Made by a program: the position numbers and the translations under genes. A stretch of DNA of 41,872 nucleotides from JBBSHS01 sp038232515 (GTDB taxonomy: Bacteria > Actinomycetota > Acidimicrobiia > Acidimicrobiales > JAUJNH01). Of this stretch, positions 26,702 to 33,366 are shown in pieces (the first letter of the stretch is position 1; the number at the start of each line of letters is the position of its first letter). The stretch covers positions 1 to 41,872 of the forward strand of contig JBBSHS010000014.1 in assembly GCA_038232515.1 (NCBI GenBank). The letters are read 5' to 3'. The notes beneath the pieces are model-generated. The model was not told the DNA's origin, ran no database searches, and saw only the letters and a list, made by a program, of their open reading frames with translations.

Positions 26702-27711
26702 TGGTCGGTTGGAAGAGCCTGCCCGGCGACTTCGGCGAGATCCATCGCTATGTCCAGTCCCTCGACCGGGCCGACATCGAGCCCCCACTACCGCCCCCGC
26801 TTCCCCCCGGCCGGATGGTGGCGGTGCCGGAGAGGGGCGAGATGCTGGTGCGCGACATCGCCGCCGCTCCCGGCGCCCCGACCATCCTTCTCCTGCACGG
26901 ATGGGCCCTCAGCGCCGACCTCAACTGGTTCCGGGCCTACGACACCGTGGCCGGCCACGGCCGGGTGCTGGCCGTCGACGTACGTGGCCACGGGCGCGGC
27001 CTGCGTAGTGAGCAGCCCTTCACCCTGGATGCCGCCGCCGATGACGTCGCCGCACTGCTGCTCCACCTGGGCGCCGAGCCGGCCATCATGGTGGGCTATT
27101 CCATGGGCGGCTCCATCGCCCTGCTGTTGTGGCGCCGGCATCCGGAGTGCGTGCGAGGCCTGGTGCTCGAGTCGACCGCGTTGCAGTGGCGATCGAACCT
27201 GCGCGAGCGGCTGCTGTGGACCGCCTTGGCCGCGGCCGAATACGGGCTCCGGTTCGGCGCTCCACGAGGCGTGACCGAGCGCTACCTGCGTGAGGCCGTG
27301 CGCCAGGCCCCCGAGCTCGCCCCCTACCTCAGCTGGCTGAAGGCCGAGGTGCGTCGCGGAGACCCACCCGACATCGCCGCCGCCGCCCGGGCCCTGAGCG
27401 CGTTCGACGCCCGGCCCTTCGCAGGTCGGGTCGACGTGCCCAGCGCCGTCATCGTCAGCCGTCGTGACCACCTGATCCGGTCCTCGCGCCAACGTCAGCT
27501 GGCCAGCACCATCCCCGGAGCGAGGGTCGTCATGCTGGACGCCGCCCACAACGCCTGGATGGTGCGCCCGGAGGCCGTGGCCGACGCCCTCGATGAGGCG
27601 CTGGGACTCGTGATCGACGACTCAGACGATGCGCCGGACCTCGACTCGAGCGACCAGCCAAACCAGGCGGGTCCAGCGCCTGATCCCGTCCCGACCCACC
27701 GCAGCCGTTAG
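26701..27711 (+). CDS. Alpha/beta hydrolase
   Basis: This 336-residue protein has a classic alpha/beta hydrolase core: oxyanion region ILLLHGWALSADLNW, nucleophile elbow VGYSMGGSIA (Ser), acidic residue in SRRDHLI and catalytic His in LDAAHNAWM. The first 60 residues (SLPGDFGEIHRYVQSLDRAD) form a proline-rich lead-in, and the C-terminal 35 residues are acidic and disordered-looking. Its GTG overlaps the acyltransferase stop by one base, so esterification and de-esterification of the same lipid class is a plausible joint role. The substrate is unknown. Confidence 0.85.
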   Translation: MVGWKSLPGDFGEIHRYVQSLDRADIEPPLPPPLPPGRMVAVPERGEMLVRDIAAAPGAPTILLLHGWALSADLNWFRAYDTVAGHGRVLAVDVRGHGRGLRSEQPFTLDAAADDVAALLLHLGAEPAIMVGYSMGGSIALLLWRRHPECVRGLVLESTALQWRSNLRERLLWTALAAAEYGLRFGAPRGVTERYLREAVRQAPELAPYLSWLKAEVRRGDPPDIAAAARALSAFDARPFAGRVDVPSAVIVSRRDHLIRSSRQRQLASTIPGARVVMLDAAHNAWMVRPEAVADALDEALGLVIDDSDDAPDLDSSDQPNQAGPAPDPVPTHRSR

Positions 27712-27747
27712 CTTTGAGGCTGTCATCTAGGCACCGTCGAGGTCGCC

Positions 27748-28635
27748 ATGGAGGTACGGATGTTCCGGAGCATCGGTAGGGAGCGGGTACAGGAGCTGGT
27801 TGAGGTCCGAGCCCAGATCGTCGAGGTACTGGAGGAGAAGCAGTACCGCCAGGCCCACCTCCCCGGAGCAGTTCACATACCGGCCTGGGAGTTCAGCCGG
27901 GCCCGAGCGGCGCAGCTCGACCCGTCTCGGCCCGTGGTGGTGTACTGCTTCGACACCGCCTGAGACCTGAGCCCCCGGGCAGCGTGCCTGCTCGATCTCT
28001 ACGGCTTCGACGAGGTGTACGACTACGTCGACGGCAAGTCCGACTGGATGGCCTACGGATTGGCCGTTGAAGGAGAAGCTGGTCCCTTCCTCGGTCAGGT
28101 CTTGACCCGCGTACCCACCTGTGGCGTGACGGCGACCGTGGCCGAGGCAGGCGACGGCGGGGGCGGCACCCGCGAATCGGTGGTCGTCCTCGACGACGCC
28201 GGGCTCGTCGTCGGGGTTCTTACCCCCGACGCGTTGGCCGGCGCCTCCGGCGACGACGGGGTCCTCGACGCCATGGACGTCGTCCCCAGCACCGTTCGGC
28301 CCAGCGTGGAGGTGTCGTCAGTGGTGGGGTCGGGAGCCGATCGGGTCCTGGTCACCAGCTCCGACGGGCGGCTCCTGGGTCAGGTGGTGGTGGCCGACCT
28401 CGCTGCTGCGGATCCCCATGACGGCCATGATCACGCACACGATCACGGTGATCAGGGGGCGGCGCTCGAGGCCCAACTGGTCGACACGCTGGCCGCCGTC
28501 AGCGAGCACTTCGGGGACAGGGAGCCGTCCGAGGAGGAGCTCCGGGCCTTCCTACGCGACGAACTGGTCCGTGAGGGACGCACGGCCGAGGAGGCCGATG
28601 CATTGATGGCGGAGATGGACGACCCCGGCTCATGA
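27748..28635 (+). CDS. Rhodanese-CBS protein with in-frame TGA at a conserved Cys position (selenoprotein candidate or nonsense mutant)
   Basis: Read through one TGA (27961-27963, codon 72), this is a 295-residue protein. Residues about 5-105 form a rhodanese-like domain: RQAHLPGAVHIPAWEF, VVVYCFDTA-(TGA)-DLSPRAA, then GFDEVYDYVDGKSDWMAYGL. The first Cys of the YC-x-D-x-x-C pattern is present; the TGA stands where relatives carry the second Cys. Two CBS-like segments follow (about 125-215), then a His-rich linker (HDGHDHAHDHGD) and an acidic helical tail. The frame stays open and well conserved for 224 codons after the TGA, with no indel. Either selenocysteine is inserted or a single TGC/TGT-to-TGA mutation split the gene. 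A second ATG at 27760 follows GGAGGT closely and may be the start. Confidence 0.7.
27964..27993 (+). other. Hairpin just after the rhodanese TGA (bSECIS-like geometry)
   Basis: Starting 6 nt after the TGA, GAGC (27969-27972) can pair with GCTC (27990-27993), and inside it GGCA (27978-27981) with TGCC (27985-27988), leaving a GCG loop and a CCCCG bulge. The first loop base is G, 19 nt from the TGA, within the spacing known for bacterial SECIS elements. GC-rich DNA makes such hairpins by chance, so this is supportive only. Confidence 0.3.
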
Positions 28636-28731
28636 CCCGGTGATGGCACCAACCTGGCTGCACCACCGCACCGGCGGCCACTGATGGCGGTGAGACGGAC
28701 CACGGCTGGCCGTCGCTGACTTCCCCCCCGT

Positions 28732-28737
28732 TACGCT
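28732..28737 (+). promoter_or_regulatory. Candidate -10 (TACGCT) for leaderless antiporter gene
   Basis: TACGCT ends 6 nt before the GTG start of the CPA1 antiporter, and no ribosome-binding site precedes the start. The 108 nt between the rhodanese gene and this start hold nothing else recognisable. Confidence 0.4.
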
Positions 28738-28743
28738 GCCGCG

Positions 28744-29967
28744 GTGGCCGCGGTACTCGCCTTCGGGGTGACGTTGCTGGTGGCCGTGCTGGTGTCCGGG
28801 CTGGCCCACCGCAGCATCCTGTCCACCGCCGTGCTGTTCCTGGGCGCCGGAGTCCTCCTCGGGCCGGCTGGGGCGGGCGTCCTCAGTGCCGATGCCCGCC
28901 AGCCCATCGTCCAGCAGTTGGCTGTGCTGGCTCTGTTCAGCGTGCTCTTCACCGACGCCCTTCAGGTCGGGGCGCCCGAGCTGGTCCGGGCCTGGCGCCT
29001 GCCGGGCCGGGCCCTGCTCGTCGGCCTGCCTCTTACCCTGGGTCTGACGGCCACTCTGGCCCGGGTCGTCGGAGGGCTGCCGTGGAGCGAGTCCCTGCTG
29101 GTGGGGGCCGTACTCAGCCCGACGGACCCGGTTTTCGCGGCTGCCATCGTCGGTCGTGAAGAGGTCCCCCACCGGCTCCGGCACCTGCTAAACGTCGAAA
29201 GCGGGCTGAACGACGGACTGGCCCTGCCGGTGGTGGTCGTGTTGGTGGCCACGGTCGGGCGCCGTCACGTCGATGTCGCCCATCTTCTGTCCGAGCTGGC
29301 CTTCGGCGTGGCCCTGGGCGTAGCCATCCCAGCGGTTGCCATCGCCTTGGAGAGGACCAGGTGGTTCGGGGCCACCAGCCAGTACGAGCCCCTCAACGCT
29401 TTCGCCATCGGCATCGCCGTGCTCGGGGCCACTGCGGTCACCGGGGCCAACACCTTCCTCGGCGCCTTCGCCGCCGGCATCACGATCGCCACCATGAGCC
29501 CGGCCGTGCGTGACAGCTACCACCAGTTCGGTGAGCTGGTCACCGAAGCACTCAAGCTGGCCGCCGTGCTGGTGTTCGGCGCCCTGGTCACCCCGGCGAT
29601 GTTGCGCCAGGTGTCATTCAGGGGCTACCTGTTCGGAGCGGGCGCCCTGTTCGTGGCCCGGCCTGTGGCGTTGGCACTGGCCCTGATCCGCAGCCGGCTC
29701 GGGTGGCGCGAGCGGGCTGTGGCCGCATGGTTCGGGCCCAAAGGCTTCGCCTCGGTCGTCTACGGCCTGCTCGTCCTACAGAACGGAACGCATCGGGCCG
29801 AGGACCTCTTCGCCCTCATCGCCGTCGTGGTCGCCGCCTCGATCGTCGCCCACTCGTCCACCGACGTACTGGTGGCCCACTGGTTCGCCCGCCGGGCGGC
29901 ACGGCCCGGTGACGATGCCACCCAGCCGGGCCCGGCACAGGACGCGTCAGAGGGCCATGAACCTTGA
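28744..29967 (+). CDS. CPA1-family Na+(K+)/H+ antiporter
   Basis: A 407-residue membrane protein with about 12 segments. Family hallmarks are VGAVLSPTDPVFAAAIVG and LLNVESGLNDGLALPVV, which contain the Asp residues of the ion path, and AWFGPKGFASVVYGLLVL near the C-terminus. It should exchange Na+ or K+ for protons across the cytoplasmic membrane. The hydrophilic C-terminal tail is short (about 30 residues), without regulatory domains. GTG 28744 is chosen because the first helix begins immediately and a TACGCT hexamer lies 6 nt upstream. It converges on chaB, 66 nt away. Confidence 0.9.
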   Translation: MAAVLAFGVTLLVAVLVSGLAHRSILSTAVLFLGAGVLLGPAGAGVLSADARQPIVQQLAVLALFSVLFTDALQVGAPELVRAWRLPGRALLVGLPLTLGLTATLARVVGGLPWSESLLVGAVLSPTDPVFAAAIVGREEVPHRLRHLLNVESGLNDGLALPVVVVLVATVGRRHVDVAHLLSELAFGVALGVAIPAVAIALERTRWFGATSQYEPLNAFAIGIAVLGATAVTGANTFLGAFAAGITIATMSPAVRDSYHQFGELVTEALKLAAVLVFGALVTPAMLRQVSFRGYLFGAGALFVARPVALALALIRSRLGWRERAVAAWFGPKGFASVVYGLLVLQNGTHRAEDLFALIAVVVAASIVAHSSTDVLVAHWFARRAARPGDDATQPGPAQDASEGHEP

Positions 29968-30033
29968 CGATGCCACCCGCTGGAGGGCCGATGATGGAGC
30001 CGGCCAACCTGGCCTACCGGCGCCGGCCACCCC

Positions 30034-30417
30034 TCAGTCCTGCTTGCGGGCGATGGCCTGGGCCAGCTCCAGCTTCGACATCGAGGCGCGGCCGGTGACC
30101 CCCAGACGCCGGGCTCGGTCGTAGAGCTCCTGCTTGGTGTGGCCCTTGACGTCGACACCGCCCGCCGACTCGCCACCGCCGCCTCGCCCGCGCTCGGCCC
30201 GGTCGTCCGACGGGCCCTTGTGGCTCTTGGCCTCCCAGTGGTCGCCCACCTTTTCGAAGCTGTGCTTCAGGGCCGAGTAGGCGGTGCGGTGGGCCCGTTC
30301 CTTGGAGTCGTACTCCTCGTGGGCCGACTCGAGGGTCTTCTTGTACGTCCTGCGGGCCTTGGCCGGTGATCGTTGGATGGTGCCAGGGAGATTCTCGACC
30401 TGATTGTCCTTCGGCAT
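30034..30417 (-). CDS. chaB: ChaB family protein with C-terminal Rho_N domain
   Basis: The 127-residue protein starts with a ChaB domain (residues about 6-65: LPGTIQRSPAKARRTYKKTL, YSALKHSFEKVGDHWEAKSH). A Gly-rich acidic linker follows, then a Rho N-terminal-type helical domain (TKQELYDRARRLGVTGRASM, then SKLELAQAIARKQ). The E. coli ChaB family is linked by name to cation transport, and this copy faces a CPA1 antiporter, but its biochemical role is not settled. The Rho_N part suggests nucleic-acid binding. TAGGAGAG upstream of the ATG is a good ribosome-binding site. It is divergent from the qcr/cta operon. Confidence 0.88.
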   Translation of the reverse strand: MPKDNQVENLPGTIQRSPAKARRTYKKTLESAHEEYDSKERAHRTAYSALKHSFEKVGDHWEAKSHKGPSDDRAERGRGGGGESAGGVDVKGHTKQELYDRARRLGVTGRASMSKLELAQAIARKQD

Positions 30418-30520
30418 GGTGCTCTCCTAAATCGGCGACCGGAAGGCTGCTCACTCGTGCGCCGGCCCGGCCGCCCGTTTCGTTGTCGTGGCCGGGGAGC
30501 AGCCTGCGTTGGCCACCCTC

Positions 30521-30536
30521 GCGGGTACCTACCCGC
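30521..30536. repeat. Perfect inverted repeat GCGGGTA-CC-TACCCGC
   Basis: A 7-bp inverted repeat with a 2-bp spacer lies in the 207-nt divergent region between chaB and qcrC. It sits about 90-105 nt upstream of the preferred qcrC start. Its shape fits a dimeric regulator site. Confidence 0.45.
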
Positions 30537-30565
30537 CAGCGCGCTGCCTGGATCTGTCCGCCACC

Positions 30566-30577
30566 CCGAAATTTCGG
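30566..30577. repeat. Perfect 12-bp palindrome CCGAAATTTCGG upstream of qcrC
   Basis: This AT-centred palindrome stands out in GC-rich surroundings. It ends about 35 bp before the candidate -10 of qcrC, which is an activator-like position if that promoter is right. Confidence 0.5.
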
Positions 30578-30611
30578 CAATTGGCCCTGGTATGTCGGCA
30601 CCGGACGTGGG

Positions 30612-30617
30612 TAGTGT
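30612..30617 (+). promoter_or_regulatory. Candidate -10 (TAGTGT) for leaderless qcrC operon
   Basis: TAGTGT ends 7 nt before the GTG at 30625. No ribosome-binding site precedes that GTG or the ATG at 30592. The arrangement resembles the other leaderless starts in this window. Confidence 0.35.
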
Positions 30618-30624
30618 CGCCCGC

Positions 30625-31485
30625 GTGGCCCGCCTCGCCGCGTCCCCCGAGCTATTCAGGCGCACGCTGGCGCCTGTCGGACGGGCCATGATGCTGGTGG
30701 GCATCGTGGCCGTGGCGACGGCGGTGTGGTGGGCCCGATCGCCCCAGGCCCGGGCCGCGCCGGCCACGGCGCCCCGACCCGAGCCGGACATCCGTGCCGT
30801 GTACCTGCGCGACTGCGGCGTGTGCCACGGGCCCGAAGGCGGCGGCACCAGCCGGGGTCCTTCGCTCGTCGGCGTGGGCGAGGCGGACGTCGACTACTAC
30901 GTCTCGACGGGGCGCATGCCGCTGTACAGCGACTACGGGCGCAAACCCGAATCACCGGACCAGCAGCCGTCACCGGGGGAGTTGCGGACCGATTCAGAGG
31001 CCAAGGTCAGGCGCCATCCGCCGCTCTACCCGCCTGACGTCATCTCCAGGCTGGACAGCTACGTCGCTTCCCTGGGCTCACCCACCGTGCAGGGGCCGGC
31101 CATCCCCACGGTGGACATCCGAGCCGGTGAACTCGCCCATGGCGGAGAGCTCTTCCGGGCCCAGTGTGCCGGCTGCCACGCCTGGGGCGGTGACGGTGGG
31201 GCCCTGCTGCATGTCAAGGCACCCACCCTCCACCCGGCCACCCCGGTGCAGGTGGCCGAAGCCGTGCGCACCGGGCCAGGGGAGATGCCGGCGTTCGGAG
31301 AGGCGGCGCTTTCGGACCACGACCTCGAATCGGTGGCAGCCTACGTCCGATACCTCGACAAGCCCAGGGACCGGGGCGGCCAGCCGCTGTGGAATGTCGG
31401 GCCCGTGGCCGAGGGTGCGGTCGCCTGGCTGGTCGGCATGGTTGTGCTGTTCGTCGTCTGTCGCTGGATCGGCGACCGGTCATGA
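30625..31485 (+). CDS. qcrC: Dihaem cytochrome c subunit of the bcc complex (QcrC)
   Basis: A 286-residue dihaem cytochrome c of actinobacterial complex III. The N-terminus (RRTLAPVGRAMMLVGIVAVA) forms a signal anchor, followed by two cytochrome c domains with CGVCH (LRDCGVCHGPEGG) and CAGCH (RAQCAGCHAWGGDGG). A C-terminal membrane helix (VAWLVGMVVLFVVCRW) anchors it outside the cytoplasm, as in known QcrC. The start is uncertain: GTG 30625 is preferred because of the TAGTGT hexamer, ATG 30592 would add 11 residues. The stop overlaps the qcrA ATG (ATGA). It receives electrons from the Rieske protein and hands them to the CtaC cytochrome domain or CuA. Confidence 0.88.
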   Translation: MARLAASPELFRRTLAPVGRAMMLVGIVAVATAVWWARSPQARAAPATAPRPEPDIRAVYLRDCGVCHGPEGGGTSRGPSLVGVGEADVDYYVSTGRMPLYSDYGRKPESPDQQPSPGELRTDSEAKVRRHPPLYPPDVISRLDSYVASLGSPTVQGPAIPTVDIRAGELAHGGELFRAQCAGCHAWGGDGGALLHVKAPTLHPATPVQVAEAVRTGPGEMPAFGEAALSDHDLESVAAYVRYLDKPRDRGGQPLWNVGPVAEGAVAWLVGMVVLFVVCRWIGDRS

Positions 31486-32363
31486 CCGGCACGGCCGGTG
31501 GGACAGAGCACACAGCCCCGGTGGAGGGCGGCCGGAACCACGAGATGGTGGGCGCCGCCGCTTTCCTACTGGCGGCGGCGGCTGCGGTCGGGTTGGGCGT
31601 CGTCTACTTCGAGGGAGGCCAACCCCAGTTGGAGGGGGTACTGCTGGGCGTCGCCTTCGCCGCCCTGGCCTACGGATTCGTGACCTGGGCCAACAAGCTG
31701 CTGCCCCAAGGGCCGTTCGTCGACCAACGCCATGAGTTGGCCAGCTCGAGTACCGAGCAATCCGCCTTCGAAACCGACCTCGAGCGAGGGGGGGAGATCG
31801 AACGCCGCACCCTGTTGGTGCGGACGCTCGGCATCGCGGTGGTGGCCCTGGGCGGAGCCGCTCTGTTCCCCATTCGTTCCCTCGGCCCCGCACCTGGCCG
31901 CGCCCTCACCCACACGCCGTGGGCCAAAGGGCGGCGGATGGTCACAGAGGACGGCACACCGGTCAACGTGGCTGACGTGCCCATGCAGGGCCTGGTCACC
32001 GTGTTCCCCGAAGGTTCGGCCGGATCGGCCACGGCCCAGACCGTGCTGCTCCGGGTCGATCCTGGGTTGATCCGGGCCAGGCGTGGCCGTGAAACCTGGT
32101 CGCCCGGCGGGTTCATCGCCTATTCCAAGATCTGCACCCATGCCGGATGCCCGGTGGGGCTCTTCCAGGCCAACCTGCACCAACTGCTGTGCCCGTGCCA
32201 CCAGTCCAGCTTCGACGTGCTGCGGGGGGCCAAGCCGGTGTTCGGCCCGGCCGCCGCACCGCTGCCCCAACTCCCCATCAGCGTCGACCCCGACGGGTAC
32301 CTGGTGGCCCAGAGCGACTACCACGAACCCGTGGGGCCCGCCTTCTGGTGGCGGCGGTCGTGA
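31482..32363 (+). CDS. qcrA: Rieske iron-sulphur subunit of the bcc complex (QcrA)
   Basis: The 293-residue protein has the multi-helix N-terminus of actinobacterial QcrA: about three membrane segments (residues 22-42, 48-65 and 112-130). The Rieske domain follows, with cluster ligands CTHAGC (KICTHAGCPVGLF) and CPCHQSSFD near residues 219-250. It carries electrons from quinol at the QcrB Qo site to QcrC. It is translationally coupled to qcrC on one side (ATGA) and to ctaC on the other (GTGA). Confidence 0.93.
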   Translation: MTGTAGGTEHTAPVEGGRNHEMVGAAAFLLAAAAAVGLGVVYFEGGQPQLEGVLLGVAFAALAYGFVTWANKLLPQGPFVDQRHELASSSTEQSAFETDLERGGEIERRTLLVRTLGIAVVALGGAALFPIRSLGPAPGRALTHTPWAKGRRMVTEDGTPVNVADVPMQGLVTVFPEGSAGSATAQTVLLRVDPGLIRARRGRETWSPGGFIAYSKICTHAGCPVGLFQANLHQLLCPCHQSSFDVLRGAKPVFGPAAAPLPQLPISVDPDGYLVAQSDYHEPVGPAFWWRRS

Positions 32364-33364
32364 CCACAAGGCCTCGGGCCCGCCATCGCCTCGTGCAGGT
32401 CGGCCTGGTGATCGCCTGCCTGGGCGCCGGCGCCTGTCGGCGCTCGTCGCCCTCGATGCTGCACCCCCACGGCAGTGAGGCCCACCGCATCGCAGGCCTG
32501 TGGTGGTTGATGTTCGGCTTGGCCGCTGCCGTCTATGCCGTGGTGGGCGGCTTCATCGTGTTCGCTATCCTGCGCGGCCGGCGCAGCGAAGCGGGTAAGC
32601 CGTCGCGCATCAGCGACAGCAACTTCATCTGGTGGGGTGGGATCATCGTCCCCGTCGTCATCTTGATGGTCCTGGCGGTCGAGACGGTGGGTGCCACCGA
32701 GGCGTTGCGGAAGCCGGACACCGGTGCTCTCAAAGTCGAGGTCGTGGGCAAACGGTGGTGGTGGCAGGTGAGCTACCCGGATCAAGGTATCAACACGGCC
32801 AACGAGATACACGTGCCTGCCGGCCAGCCGATCGAGATCGGCCTCGACTCCGACAACGTGATACACAGCTTCTGGGTACCGCAACTGGCGGGAAAGGTCG
32901 ACATGATCCCCGGCCAGCACAACGTCCTGCGCTTCACGGCGACCACCCCGGGCACCTACAAAGGGGCGTGTGCGGAGTACTGCGGCCTCGAGCACGGTCT
33001 CATGCGCTTCCTGGTGGTCGTCGACCCACCCGATGTCTTCGGTCGGTGGGTCACCCGCAACCAGCTGACACCCGCCGTCGACAACGAGAAGGCGGCCGAG
33101 GGCCAGATCGTGTTCAACCGCGAGCCGTGCGCCGGCTGCCACACCATCACGGGCACGCAGGCCCAGGGCAAGGTGGGCCCCGACCTCTCTGATTTCGGGT
33201 CGCGTACGACCATCGGGGCAGCCACGGTCACCAATGACCCACAACACCTCGAGCAGTGGATCACCGACGCCCAGAGCATCAAGCGGGGTGTGCTCATGCC
33301 ACCCATCCCGCTCTCGTCCAGGGACGCCCAAGCTGTCGTCGCCTATCTGGAAAGCCTGAGGTAA
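32360..33364 (+). CDS. ctaC: Cytochrome c oxidase subunit II with fused cytochrome c domain (caa3-type)
   Basis: This 334-residue subunit starts with a lipoprotein-like signal (LVIACLGAGAC), followed by two membrane helices and the CuA domain with NVIHSFWVPQLAGK and CAEYCGLEHGLMRF (both CuA Cys, the His and Met). A cytochrome c domain with CAGCHTITG and a distal Met region near RGVLMPP is fused at the C-terminus, as in caa3 oxidases. The GTG start overlaps the qcrA stop (GTGA). Together with dihaem QcrC this gives three c-type haems between complex III and CuA, one more than the usual actinobacterial bcc-aa3 chain. Confidence 0.93.
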   Translation: MTTRPRARHRLVQVGLVIACLGAGACRRSSPSMLHPHGSEAHRIAGLWWLMFGLAAAVYAVVGGFIVFAILRGRRSEAGKPSRISDSNFIWWGGIIVPVVILMVLAVETVGATEALRKPDTGALKVEVVGKRWWWQVSYPDQGINTANEIHVPAGQPIEIGLDSDNVIHSFWVPQLAGKVDMIPGQHNVLRFTATTPGTYKGACAEYCGLEHGLMRFLVVVDPPDVFGRWVTRNQLTPAVDNEKAAEGQIVFNREPCAGCHTITGTQAQGKVGPDLSDFGSRTTIGAATVTNDPQHLEQWITDAQSIKRGVLMPPIPLSSRDAQAVVAYLESLR

Positions 33365-33366
33365 CC

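Noticed and set aside
29968..30033. GC-rich self-complementary stretch between the convergent antiporter and chaB genes
   Set aside because: Pairing is imperfect and there is no T-tract on either strand, so I do not call a terminator.
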